Positions 10,401 to 16,486 are shown, numbered from the stretch's first letter. The stretch: DNA of 64,000 nt from DASSUW01 sp963844205 (GCA_963844205.1 CAWJNK010000014.1:62001-126000); one strand, 5' to 3'. Notes: generated by a model from the letters alone, not told the origin. Numbers and translations are program-made.

Positions 10401-11300
10401 GCCGGGTTCGAGAGCGAGACCGGCCGGTTGGTTGAGCATGGCGGACGTAGCGGCGCCCCCGTCGCCGGAGTAGCCGGCCGCCCCGGTCCCGGCGAACGTG
10501 CTGATCACACCTGCGCTCGTGACCTTGCGCACGCGATGCGCGCCGATCTGGCTGATGTACAGCGTGCCGGCACCGTCGACCGTGACGCCGTACGGCGATC
10601 CCAGGCCTGCCGAGGTGGCCGATCCGCCATCGCCCTGCGACGAGCCTCTGCCGTCGCCGGCGACCGTGCTGATCACGCCGGCGGTCGTCACCTTGCGCAC
10701 GCGGTTGTTGCCGGAGTCGGCGATGTAGAGATCGCCCGCCGTGTCGACGTCGAGCCCGAGGGGACTCCTGAGCTGGGCCCAGCGCGCCTGACCGCCGTTC
10801 CCGGAGTAGCCCGCCGTACCGGTGCCGGCGAACCGCGTGATCACGCCGCTCGTGCTCACCTTGCGGATGACGTGGTTGCCGTAGTCGGCGATGTAGACCG
10901 CCCCGGACGCATCGACCGCGACGTCGACGGGCGTGTTCAGTTGCGCCGCCGTGGCCGCGCCGTCGTCGCCGGAGTAGCCGGGCGCGCCTGTGCCCGCGAA
11001 CGTCGAGATCAGCCCCAGCGGCGAGACCTTGCGGACGCGGTGATCCCCAGCATCCGCGATGTACATCGTGCCGTCAGGGCCGAACGCGACGCCGGTCGGC
11101 GCGCGCATGCTGGCCGACGTGGCCAGCCCGCCGTCACCCCAGAACCCCCCGACGCCGTTGCCGACGACCGTGCTGATGCCGCCGGTCGCGGCGCGGGCGG
11201 GCGCGGGGCCGACGAGAAGCAAGGTTGCGAGCAGCGCAAGCAGCACGCCGACGGTGCGGCGATGCCAGAACCGCAGCCCGAAGACGCCCGCCTGATTCAC
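4464..11300 (-). CDS. Giant secreted NHL / Ig-like repeat protein, 2278 aa
   Basis: Residues 1-38 form a signal peptide (LLATLLLVGPAPARA). Residues ~40-375 are six NHL propeller blades of ~57 aa, each with a phrase like VYIADYGNHVIRKV. Residues ~376-470 are an Ig-like domain, followed by 18 tandem ~91-aa Ig-like repeats to ~2110. A Gly/Pro/Ala-rich linker and a charged stretch come next, then one C-terminal membrane helix (~2228-2246, FPGTLIFMVVAFLSIQ) and a 32-residue tail. This is a cell-surface, membrane-anchored rod with a propeller head, probably for adhesion or matrix. The start is GTG 11300, three bases after the TPR gene's stop. Its stop overlaps the diguanylate cyclase start. The ligand is unknown. 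Confidence 0.88.
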   Translation of the reverse strand: MNQAGVFGLRFWHRRTVGVLLALLATLLLVGPAPARAATGGISTVVGNGVGGFWGDGGLATSASMRAPTGVAFGPDGTMYIADAGDHRVRKVSPLGLISTFAGTGAPGYSGDDGAATAAQLNTPVDVAVDASGAVYIADYGNHVIRKVSTSGVITRFAGTGTAGYSGNGGQARWAQLRSPLGLDVDTAGDLYIADSGNNRVRKVTTAGVISTVAGDGRGSSQGDGGSATSAGLGSPYGVTVDGAGTLYISQIGAHRVRKVTSAGVISTFAGTGAAGYSGDGGAATSAMLNQPAGLALEPGGNLLIADHANHVIRKVTPVGVITRIAGIGQSPGYAGDGGTALSARLDEPYGVEVNPAGHYEIADMANSVIRRVEGFGSPDAPTLTAMAPASPSNANTTAVRGTAAAGTTVKLYSTSTCTGAVVATGTATALASPGLTVTVASDTTTTFYATATDTAGNVSTCSTSSITYVEDSTTPAAPSISTAPASPGNAAAASWSFSGEPGAGFQCRLDLGGTTVSGWSTCAAPKTYDLSGEADGTYTFSVRAVDSAGNIGPAATSTYQLDRTAPAAPSITASPASPGNSSAPSWSFSGETGAGFECRLDHGGITVSGWSTCAAPRAYDLSGETDGTYTVSVRAIDAAGNTGATVTSTYVLDRSAAGAPTIIASPASPGNVAAPSWSFSGEVGASFECRLDRGGSAVSAWSACAGSRSYDLSAEPDGTYMFSVRATDGAGNTGSSATSSYVLDRSPPAAPTIAAAPVSPGSSALASWSFSGESGATVECRLAHGGTTVSDWATCSGTRAYDLAAEPDGSYTFSVRATDAAGNTGAASASTYDLDRTAPSPPTIAASPGSPGADPLPSWSFSGDAGAGFECRVERDGAAVADWAACTSPWSFDLSARPDGTYTLSVRAVDAAGNRSTATPSTYVLDRAAPAAPSITAAPASPGNGSAPSWSFSGEAGASFECRLDRGATVVSGWSACASGETYDLSSEPDGAYTFAVRARDAAGNIGAQSSSDYTLDTAEPAAPSIMAAPPASGPDDAPSWSFSGEGGATFECRLERGGAAVEDWTACATPKAYDLRTELEGVYTFLVRATDAAGNTSPAQSSIYTLDRMGPAAPSIDSAPASPGRDETPSWSFSDEEPGATFECRVERGTDLVADWAACASPWSYDLGAEPDGAYTLSVRAVDGASNRSLASQSTYVLDRSGPAAPTIDAAPVSPSPDPAPSWSFSGEPGATFECRIDRGATLVLDWSACVSGSVFDLGAEPDGTYTLSVRAIDEAGNRGAPATSDYELDTVAPASPTMTGAPPATTTDDTPSWSFSGETGVILECRLARGPTVVSDWSSCALARTYDLAAEPDATYAFSVRAIDAAGNASAAAGDAYDLDRTAPAPPSIDAQPASPGRDATPEWSFSGEPGAGFECRLERGVDVIAGWASCSGPIGYDLAAEPDGTYTFRVRATDAAGNTGPPADAAYDLDTAPPAPPTISAGPGPLGADDTPTWSIAGEPGTALECRTRRGATVVEDWVSCTTPHTVDLESEPDGDYTFEARALDAAGNVSASAGAAYRLDRLVPAAPAIDGSPPPAGRDPHPSWAFSGAAGETFECRVERGGTVVSDWSACSSPHSPDLTAEPDALYTFSVRARDGAGNASPPSSGDYRLDRIGPAAPTIDSGPGPQGAGLAPEWGFSGEAGASFSCRLTRGAGVVSDWAVCTSPRAYDLAGRPDGIYTFSVRATDAVGNVGPERTSDYELDTPEPGTPAITSTPGALGHDRSPAWAFTGDAGATFECLITLSATAVADWGPCTSPYRADLAAGPDGTYGFSVRAVDAGGEPGPAAASTYELDTTPPATPVFDSGPGPVASLRWPTWTVSAEPGATLECRLDRQDTAVQAWASCSPTFGFDLAAAPDGGYTAAARATDRAGNTGPAGAVDYVLDTAAPEAPRFDGLPDSPGRDRTPTWKFSGEPGARYECRVEGEDREVIAAWASCASPFRADLSGRADGRYAVAVRATDAAGNVGAARRSAYELLTQAPAAPAVVGRPDPSGTDAAPSWTFVERDGLDYECRLQHEGTSVFGWTPCTSPQAYDLGGRSAGEYTFSVRAVDAAGNVGAVQSESYRLAPPSGGGGAPGGGTGAGPGAETGPGTAAAPVASLPAVRGKDGHRDGDSRSPSPQSAAALRRRADVGRPPERTTAETSPDDDAGHARPERDRGKLPIVRNLRKAAAAVAGVVMDHPDKSVFPGTLIFMVVAFLSIQNRMDRNDPKLALAPVYAEADLEFRPPPIPEVS
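4980..9886 (-). repeat. 18 tandem ~91-residue Ig-like repeats inside the giant surface gene
   Basis: Each unit begins PAAPxI, contains WSFSGExGAxFECRL, a second Cys in (S/A)xC, then YDLxxEPDGxYTFSVRA, xDAAGN and ends YxLDx. The two Cys per unit are kept in all 18 copies and probably form a disulfide within each domain. Units nearest the N-terminus are most alike; those near the C-terminus diverge (for example ITLSATAVADWGPC in unit 15). The DNA period is about 273 bp, which makes recombination and copy-number change likely. Confidence 0.9.
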
Positions 11301-11303
11301 CAG

Positions 11304-12377
11304 CTAGGTCATCGGCGCGGTTTCCAGCGTCTTTGGGCGATTGGCCGAATGATTGATGGCCGCGAGGTTGTCTCGGCAGGCCAGCAGCGTGGGGTGATCG
11401 GGCTCCACGCTGCGCTCGAGGATCGCGAGGGCGCGCTGATGCAGCGCGATGGCCTCATCCGCTCGTCCGCGCTCTGCCAGCAGGACGGCGAGGTTATTGA
11501 GCGGCGGCGCGAGGTCGGGGTGGTCGCTGCCGAGCAGCCGCTCGAGCTCTGTCAGCCCGTTCCGGTAGAGGGCTTCGGCATCGTCGAGGCGACCGCGCCG
11601 GAACAGGAGCGCGGCCAGCTGGCAGCGGTTGAACGCGGCCTCGTAGTGCTCGGCGCCGAACGTGTGCGAGAACACGTCGATCGCTCGGCGAAAGAGAGCC
11701 TCGGCTTCCTCGTCGCGGCCGAGCGCGTCCAGCACGGCGGCGAGCGCTGCGGCGTCGGCCGCGACGGTCGGATGGTCGTCGCCGAGCGCGCGGCGCCGGA
11801 GCTCGAGGGAGCGGCGCGCCGGCGGCTCGGCGGCTGCATATTCCCCGCGCGCGTGCGCGAGGCCGCCGAGGTTGTGCAACAGCGTCGCGAGATCGGCGTG
11901 GTCCGGCCCGAGCTCGCGCTCGGCGATGGCGAGCGCGCGGCGATACAGCCGCTCCGCCTCGTCGAGGCTGCCCGCGAACTTCAGCGTGACCGCGAGGTCG
12001 TTGCACAGCCACGCCTCGTCGAGGCTGTCCGGCGCCACACGCATGAGCGCTCCGCGGTACCGCCGTTCCGCCTCGTCGTAGCGGCCGAGCATCCGCTCGA
12101 GGGCGGCGCGGTCGCTCAGTGCCAGGGCGAGCAGCGCTGCGGACTCAGCGCCCTCGAGCGTCTCCGCGAGAGCGAGCGCGCGCTCGAACTCGTCTGCAGC
12201 CGCGTCGTAGGCACAGAGATCGAGGCTCGTGCGCCCGAGCAGGAGCAGCGCTTCGACCGTTCGCGACGCATCGCCTGCCGCCGCTCGCAGCGCCTCGAGC
12301 GCGAGCGCGCGCGCCTCGGTGGCGGCGCCGTGCTCGCGGCGCGCGACGGCCTCGGTGAGGAGCTCCACGACGGTCAT
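11304..12377 (-). CDS. Tetratricopeptide repeat protein (kinesin-light-chain type), 357 aa
   Basis: Built almost entirely of TPR units of 42 residues, for example AERLYRRALAIAERELGPDH and AEALFRRAIDVFSHTFGAEH. The GxDHPxxA linkers are those of the TPR_12/kinesin-light-chain class. There is no signal peptide, so it is a cytoplasmic scaffold. The chosen start is the ATG at 12377 (MTVVELLTEAVARRE), which overlaps the MFS gene stop as ATGA; the frame is open further upstream but that reading lies inside the MFS gene. The stop TAG is three bases before the giant gene's GTG. Its partner is unknown; position suggests a role in production or export of the operon's surface products. Confidence 0.88.
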   Translation of the reverse strand: MTVVELLTEAVARREHGAATEARALALEALRAAAGDASRTVEALLLLGRTSLDLCAYDAAADEFERALALAETLEGAESAALLALALSDRAALERMLGRYDEAERRYRGALMRVAPDSLDEAWLCNDLAVTLKFAGSLDEAERLYRRALAIAERELGPDHADLATLLHNLGGLAHARGEYAAAEPPARRSLELRRRALGDDHPTVAADAAALAAVLDALGRDEEAEALFRRAIDVFSHTFGAEHYEAAFNRCQLAALLFRRGRLDDAEALYRNGLTELERLLGSDHPDLAPPLNNLAVLLAERGRADEAIALHQRALAILERSVEPDHPTLLACRDNLAAINHSANRPKTLETAPMT

Positions 12378-13615
12378 ACGAGTGCCGGCGCGGCCGGGTC
12401 GACGACATCGATGCCGGGCGGGAGATGGGCCGCGAGCTGCCGCGCCGCAGCGGCTCCGACCGCGCACGCGACGATCAGCCCGAGCATCAGCGCGTACCCC
12501 TGGCCGGTAGCGAAGACGGCGCCGGCGAGCGCCGGGCCGACGGCGAAGCCGGTCGTCCAGGCGAGCGTGTAGGCCCCGTTGTAGCGGCCGCGCAGCTCGT
12601 CGGGCGCGAGATCGCTCACGAGCGCGGGGCCGGCGGGCGCCATCGCGGTCTCGCCGATCGCCAGCACGACCATCGCGATCGCGAAGACCGTCGCGGCGGC
12701 TGCCGGCGACTGGGCGCCGCCGCCGGCGAGCACGATCGCCCAGCCGATCCCCGTCGCCGCGAAGGCGAACGAGAGCGCGCTCGTCCGGCGGCGGCCGCGG
12801 AGTACGCCGAGGACCGGGAGCTGCGCGATGACGACCGCGATGGTGTTAGCCGCGAAGGGGACCGCGAGCTGGTGCGCGTCGAGCCCAGCCTCGCCGGTCG
12901 CGAACGCGGGGAACGCGGCCGAGTACTGGGCGTAGCCGGCGCCGACGAGCAGCGCGGTCAGCCCCCACAGCCGCCAGAACGCGCGATCGCCGAGGATCGA
13001 GCGATAGGCGCCGGGCGCTGCCGCCGGAACCCGGCTCGCCGGCAGGACGAGCAGGACGGGAACGACGGCGACGAATGATGCGGCGTCGAGCAGGTACAGC
13101 GCCTGGAAGCTCCCCGTCGACGACGTGTCCACGATCAGCGCCGCGAGCAGCGCGCCCGCGCCGAGTCCCACGTTCGTCGCCGCATGCTGGAGCGCAAACA
13201 CGCTCGACCGCCGCTCGGAAGGAACGAGCAGCGCGAGCAGCGCACTTCGCGCGGGCCAGACGATGGCGACGCCGAGCCCGAGCGTCGCCGAGGCCGCAAA
13301 GGCCTGCCAGGTATTGGCGGCGAAGGCCAGTGACGTGCTGCCGGCGACGCAGAACGCAAGGCCGGTCAGCATCGTCGCGCGGCCGCCCACCCGGTCAGCG
13401 AGCGACCCGCCGATCGGGTTCCCCGCAAAGCCCGCGAACGCGACCGCCGACACGGCAAGGCCCGCCGCACCGAGCCCCAGCCCGCGGACGTCGTGCAGGT
13501 AGACGAGGAGGAACGGGAGCGTCATGCCGCTTCCGACAGCGGAGATCACGTCGGCGGCGAGAAGCGTCCAGGCGCCGCCGGGAAGCTCACGGACGAGAGC
13601 GCGCATGCCGCTCAC
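12374..13615 (-). CDS. MFS transporter (DHA1-like exporter), 413 aa
   Basis: Twelve hydrophobic segments. The MFS motif A between TM2 and TM3 is visible as GGSLADRVGGR. A central loop after TM6 and a conserved PDELRGRYNGAY in the second half match the MdtH/DHA1 exporter type. It uses proton-coupled transport in the cytoplasmic membrane, usually outward for drugs or small metabolites. The start is GTG 13615; an ATG lies 9 bases further in. It begins 21 bp after the stop of the 13-residue-repeat protein gene and overlaps the TPR gene by 4 nt, so it is second in the operon. Export of a product of the upstream small gene is possible but unproven. Confidence 0.9.
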   Translation of the reverse strand: MSGMRALVRELPGGAWTLLAADVISAVGSGMTLPFLLVYLHDVRGLGLGAAGLAVSAVAFAGFAGNPIGGSLADRVGGRATMLTGLAFCVAGSTSLAFAANTWQAFAASATLGLGVAIVWPARSALLALLVPSERRSSVFALQHAATNVGLGAGALLAALIVDTSSTGSFQALYLLDAASFVAVVPVLLVLPASRVPAAAPGAYRSILGDRAFWRLWGLTALLVGAGYAQYSAAFPAFATGEAGLDAHQLAVPFAANTIAVVIAQLPVLGVLRGRRRTSALSFAFAATGIGWAIVLAGGGAQSPAAAATVFAIAMVVLAIGETAMAPAGPALVSDLAPDELRGRYNGAYTLAWTTGFAVGPALAGAVFATGQGYALMLGLIVACAVGAAAARQLAAHLPPGIDVVDPAAPALV

Positions 13616-13636
13616 CGCTCTTCGTCGTCCCCGCCG

Positions 13637-13924
13637 CTAGCGGGTCGTCCGGACCACCGTCGCGCTGTGGTTCGTGGCGAGGCCGTGGCGGACGACCGTT
13701 GCGTTGTGGTTGAGGGGAAGGCCGTGGCGGACAACCGTCGCGCTGTGGTTCGAGGCGAGGCCGTGGCGGACGACCGTTGCGTTGTGGTTGAGCGGGACGC
13801 CGTGGCGGACGACCGTCGCGCTGTGGTTCTGGGCGAGGCCGTGGCGGACGACCGTCGCGCTGTGGTTGAGATTGATGCCGGCGCGGATCCGGGTGCCGAC
13901 GATGAGCGGGGTGCGAGCGTGCAT
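13637..13924 (-). CDS. 95-aa protein of six 13-residue NHxATVVRHGxxx repeats (possible precursor peptide)
   Basis: Start ATG at 13924 follows an excellent ribosome site, AGGAGG with 6-nt spacing. The first ~19 residues are MHARTPLIVGTRIRAGINL. Six near-identical units follow: NHSATVVRHGLAQ, then variants with S or N at position 3 and LAx or xPL at positions 11-13; the last ends NHSATVVRTTR. No Cys, Asp, Glu, Trp, Tyr, Phe or Lys occurs anywhere, and the protein is very basic. There is no signal peptide. A short leader plus repeated cores looks like a multi-core ribosomally made peptide precursor, but no modification enzyme is next to it. It is 21 bp upstream of the MFS exporter gene on the same strand. 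Function unknown. Confidence 0.6.
   Translation of the reverse strand: MHARTPLIVGTRIRAGINLNHSATVVRHGLAQNHSATVVRHGVPLNHNATVVRHGLASNHSATVVRHGLPLNHNATVVRHGLATNHSATVVRTTR
13656..13867 (-). repeat. 39-bp tandem repeat, six copies, alternating A/B forms
   Basis: Plus-strand copies begin at 13656, 13695, 13734, 13773, 13812 and 13851. Core ACCGTCGCGCTGTGGTT (form A) alternates with ACCGTTGCGTTGTGGTT (form B) for the first five copies, giving a 78-bp higher-order unit. There are no unique spacers between copies, so this is not CRISPR. The 39-bp period keeps the reading frame of the small protein gene on the minus strand. Confidence 0.9.
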
Positions 13925-14012
13925 CTGCTTCCTCCTGATGGTTCTTGCGTTGACGCCGTGAGCATCACGCTCGCTCGGGCGTCGCGGGAGGGCGCACGCC
14001 GCCACGTTGCGG

Positions 14013-14045
14013 GCGGTGTCCCGCCAGCTTGTGGCGGGACACCGC
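14013..14045 (-). terminator. Perfect 14-bp hairpin between tatA and the repeat-protein gene
   Basis: GCGGTGTCCCGCCA and TGGCGGGACACCGC form perfect 14-bp arms around a 5-nt loop. It begins 23 bp downstream of the tatA stop and lies 88 bp upstream of the repeat-protein ATG. It probably ends the tatA transcript. It lacks a clear U-run, so it could instead be an attenuator or leader structure of the downstream operon. Confidence 0.6.
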
Positions 14046-14068
14046 TGTGTGCGGGCTTAGTGGCCCAC

Positions 14069-14254
14069 TTAGCGTTCTGACGTCGGGGCGAGCACGTCGT
14101 CCGCGGGAGAGCGGGTCGTGCCGGTCATCGAGTCCTTGAACCCGCGGATGCCCTCGCCCAGCGAGCGGCCCGCGGCCGGAAGGCGCTTCGGGCCGAGGAC
14201 GAGCAACGCGACGACGAGGACGATGATCAGCTCGGTGGGGCCGATGTTGGGCAC
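14069..14254 (-). CDS. tatA: TatA/E-type twin-arginine translocase subunit, 61 aa
   Basis: Short protein with an N-terminal membrane helix (NIGPTELIIVLVVALLVLG), the turn motif PKRLPAAGRSLGEGIRGFK forming the amphipathic helix, and a short polar tail. This is the standard TatA plan: it oligomerises to let folded proteins cross the membrane. The start is GTG 14254 with GGAGG about 8 bp upstream; longer readings extend into the neighbouring gene. It starts 4 bp after the stop of a gene encoding a Tat-signal protein. No tatB or tatC is nearby, so this is an extra TatA placed with a substrate. Confidence 0.93.
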   Translation of the reverse strand: MPNIGPTELIIVLVVALLVLGPKRLPAAGRSLGEGIRGFKDSMTGTTRSPADDVLAPTSER

Positions 14255-14258
14255 GGTC

Positions 14259-15317
14259 CTACCTCCGCCCGCGCCTGGGGATCTCCAGGTTGGCCAGGTA
14301 CTTGCGGCCGGTCCAGGCGGTGTTCGCCGAGCCCGCGGGGTTGCGCGGCCGCGGCGACGTCGCGTCGACGGTCTCGTCCGTCCCGGCGTCGTCATGCTCG
14401 ACGAAGTAGTGGTGGTCCTTCGGGTTCTTGAGCGCCGAGAAGATCTTCGCCCAGTCGACGACGCCCTTGCCGAGATCGGCGAAGTAGAACGTCTTGCCGG
14501 CGTTCGCCGTCCCCGGCGCCGCCGCGCGCGGCCCGTCGGGAGCCCAGCGGATGTCCTTCACGTGGAAGAGCGGGAACCGGCTCGGGTCACGCCGGATGTA
14601 CTCGTACGCGCTCTGGCCCGAGACCTCGATCCACCCCAGGTCGAGCTCGAACTTGACGTAGCGCGGGTCGGTCTCCTCGAGCAGGATGTCGTAGAGCGGC
14701 CGGCCACCGGCGATCGTGAACTCGATGTCGTGGTTGTGGAAGTAGAAGTAGCGGAACCCGTTGCGCACCGCGTCCTCGCCCCAGACGTTGAACGCCGCCG
14801 CCATCTCCTTGTAGCCGTCGACGGTCCGTGGCGCGATGTACGAGTGACCGGTGCCGATCTGCTGGAGGCCGAGCGCGTGCGCCTCCTCGAAGAACCGTCC
14901 CCGCTCGCTCGGGTCGTACCACGTGTTCTGGACGAGGTTGCGCGGGCCGAAGTGGTTGCCGGCGACCTTCAGGCCGTAGGTGCGAGCGAGATCGCGGACC
15001 TCGCTCGGAGTCCGCCCGTCGTAGTCGCCGCCGATCTCGAACTCGGCGTAGCCCGCATCGGCCAGGACCTCGAACGTGCCGGGCATGTCGAGCTCGTTGT
15101 CGGCGAACAGGTCCCGGACGGTGAACAGCTGGATGCCGATGCGGTCGAGCGGGATGTCGCCGCCCTTGCCGAAGCCGTAGTCCGCGTTGCTGCCACCCCG
15201 GCCGGAGTCGCCATGCGCGCCGGCCAGGCCCGCGAACGGCCCGAGGGCTCCAACCGCCGCCGCTCCGCCCGCCGTACCGATGAGGCCGCGTCGGGTCAAC
15301 GTGCGCGTCTCGGTCAC
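14259..15317 (-). CDS. Tat-exported sugar phosphate isomerase/epimerase-like TIM barrel protein, 352 aa
   Basis: The N-terminus carries a twin-arginine signal (LTRRGLIGTAGGAAAVGALG), so the folded protein is exported. The rest is an AP-endonuclease-2-type TIM barrel: IGIQLFTVRDLF at the first strand, AGYAEFEIGGDYDG, NHFGPRN, FYFHNHDIEF and FELDLGWIEVSG, with the His/Glu/Asp set that binds a divalent metal in xylose isomerase-like proteins. It probably acts on a sugar or polyol outside the cell. The start is GTG 15317 with GAGGAGGAG five bases upstream. The gene is divergent from a TetR regulator and directly upstream of tatA. Confidence 0.88.
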   Translation of the reverse strand: MTETRTLTRRGLIGTAGGAAAVGALGPFAGLAGAHGDSGRGGSNADYGFGKGGDIPLDRIGIQLFTVRDLFADNELDMPGTFEVLADAGYAEFEIGGDYDGRTPSEVRDLARTYGLKVAGNHFGPRNLVQNTWYDPSERGRFFEEAHALGLQQIGTGHSYIAPRTVDGYKEMAAAFNVWGEDAVRNGFRYFYFHNHDIEFTIAGGRPLYDILLEETDPRYVKFELDLGWIEVSGQSAYEYIRRDPSRFPLFHVKDIRWAPDGPRAAAPGTANAGKTFYFADLGKGVVDWAKIFSALKNPKDHHYFVEHDDAGTDETVDATSPRPRNPAGSANTAWTGRKYLANLEIPRRGRR

Positions 15318-15383
15318 CTCACTCCTCCTCCTGCCCCGCTCTGTAGGGCCTCGCCGTTTCCGGGGTTCCCCGGATCGCGAGCC

Positions 15384-15412
15384 ACGCTACGGCCACTTTA
15401 GCCATCTGTCAA
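15384..15412 (-). promoter_or_regulatory. Promoter of the Tat-exported isomerase gene
   Basis: On the minus strand, TTGACA (15412-15407) and TAGCGT (15389-15384) are separated by 17 nt. This predicts a start of transcription near 15377 and a leader of about 60 nt before the GTG at 15317. The -35 box overlaps one AAACAG half-site of the nearby inverted repeats. Confidence 0.55.
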
Positions 15413-15512
15413 ACAGAAGTCTGCCTGTTTTGCTTGATTTTCGCTGAAAACTTGGCCGATGACAACGAAAGACACTGAGTGCCAAGAGCGTTCGAAATAG
15501 CCTGCAAAACAG
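15411..15512. promoter_or_regulatory. Cluster of AAACAG/CTGTTT half-sites (candidate operator)
   Basis: AAACAG (15411-15416) and CTGTTT (15425-15430) form an inverted repeat with an 8-bp spacer. CTGTTTTGC at 15425-15433 is repeated in reverse as GCAAAACAG at 15504-15512. The region is A+T-rich against a 72% G+C background. It lies between the divergent isomerase and TetR genes, so a regulator binding here could control either. The rest of the 290-bp gap shows only the two promoters. Confidence 0.45.
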
Positions 15513-15538
15513 CATAATCGTGTGATCCGGCTCTCCAT

Positions 15539-15568
15539 TTGTACACGACCGATCGCACGGTCTATAAT
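15539..15568 (+). promoter_or_regulatory. tetR-family gene promoter with operator in its spacer
   Basis: -35 TTGTAC (15539-15544) and a perfect -10 TATAAT (15563-15568) are separated by 18 bp. The spacer contains the inverted repeat GACCG-6-CGGTC (15547-15562), which ends against the -10 box. This layout is typical of autorepression by a TetR-family protein. Transcription should start near 15575, 30-35 nt before the ATG at 15608. Confidence 0.6.
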
Positions 15569-15607
15569 TTTATCTTGACTTTATCTGCGTGCCACGATGC
15601 TAGGCCG

Positions 15608-16279
15608 ATGAGCGCCCGCCCGCGACCTCGACGTCGATTCCGGCACGCCGACGAGAGCCGCGCTCGCATCCTGCACGCGGCCGTGGCCGAGTTCGCCGTG
15701 AGCGGCTACCGAGGCGCCAGCGTCGGAGCGATCGCGCGGCGCGCGGGGATCAGCCAGTCCGGCCTGCTGCACCACTTCCCCAGCAAGGAGCTCCTGCTCG
15801 CCGCGGTCATCGACGTCCGGAGGTCCGCGCACGAACAGGAGTACCTCGCGGCCACCGCCGAGGATCCGGACCTCGGGTTCATGACCGGCATGGTGCGCCT
15901 CATGCGCCGCGGCGCGCTCGAACTCGAGCTGACGAGGCTCTTCGTGGTCGTGACCGCCGAGGCAACGTCACCCGACCACCCCGCGCACGACTGGGCGATG
16001 CGGCGCAACGAGGGCACGATGCGGCTCGTCGTCGCGGCCCTGCGCGAGGCCCAGGAGCGCGAGCTGCTCAAGGCCGACTTCGACGTCCGCGTCGTCGCCA
16101 CGAACTTGCTCGCCGCCATGGACGGGCTCCAGCTCCGGTACCTGCTCATGGCCGAGGAGTTCCGGATCGACGAGGCGTTCGCCGCGATCGCCGGCCAGAT
16201 GCTCGCGGACCTGGCGTTCGACAGCCCGTGGGCCAGGGCGACGATCCGCGCGTGGCGGCTCCAGCACGCGCCGCGCTGA
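15608..16279 (+). CDS. TetR/AcrR-family transcriptional regulator, 223 aa
   Basis: An N-terminal helix-turn-helix of the TetR type is visible at about residues 17-65: ARILHAAVAEFAVSGYRGAS, then VGAIARRAGISQSGLLHHF and PSKELLLAAV. The C-terminal ~150 residues are helical, as expected for the ligand domain. The chosen start is ATG 15608 (MSARPRPRRRFRH), after the promoter; the frame is open upstream but would begin inside the promoter. It is divergent from the Tat-exported isomerase gene, its likely target along with itself. The ligand is unknown, perhaps a sugar or its degradation product. Confidence 0.92.
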   Translation: MSARPRPRRRFRHADESRARILHAAVAEFAVSGYRGASVGAIARRAGISQSGLLHHFPSKELLLAAVIDVRRSAHEQEYLAATAEDPDLGFMTGMVRLMRRGALELELTRLFVVVTAEATSPDHPAHDWAMRRNEGTMRLVVAALREAQERELLKADFDVRVVATNLLAAMDGLQLRYLLMAEEFRIDEAFAAIAGQMLADLAFDSPWARATIRAWRLQHAPR

Positions 16280-16486
16280 TCTTTTTGCGCAGGCGGCTGA
16301 GAGCGCGAGCTTCGTCAGGTTCATCGGCGCGCGTACAGGGGCCGTCTACGGACAGCCGCACCGCCGCCGTCGGCCATCCGCCAACGATGCGTCGGCTTCC
16401 CGCCGAGTTGCCGCTCGCCGGGAATGAGGGCCGGTGGCGCACGTCTGTCTCCTGCACACCGTCCAACCTCCCAGAAGGAGACCGCA

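Noticed and set aside
13656..13867. CRISPR array
   Set aside because: Repeats are directly adjacent with no unique spacers, and no cas gene is present.
13674..13961. Plus-strand frame reading (R)PWRTTVALW repeats across the 39-bp array
   Set aside because: It has no ribosome site at its start, while the minus-strand frame has AGGAGG with ideal spacing and lies in line with the MFS operon.
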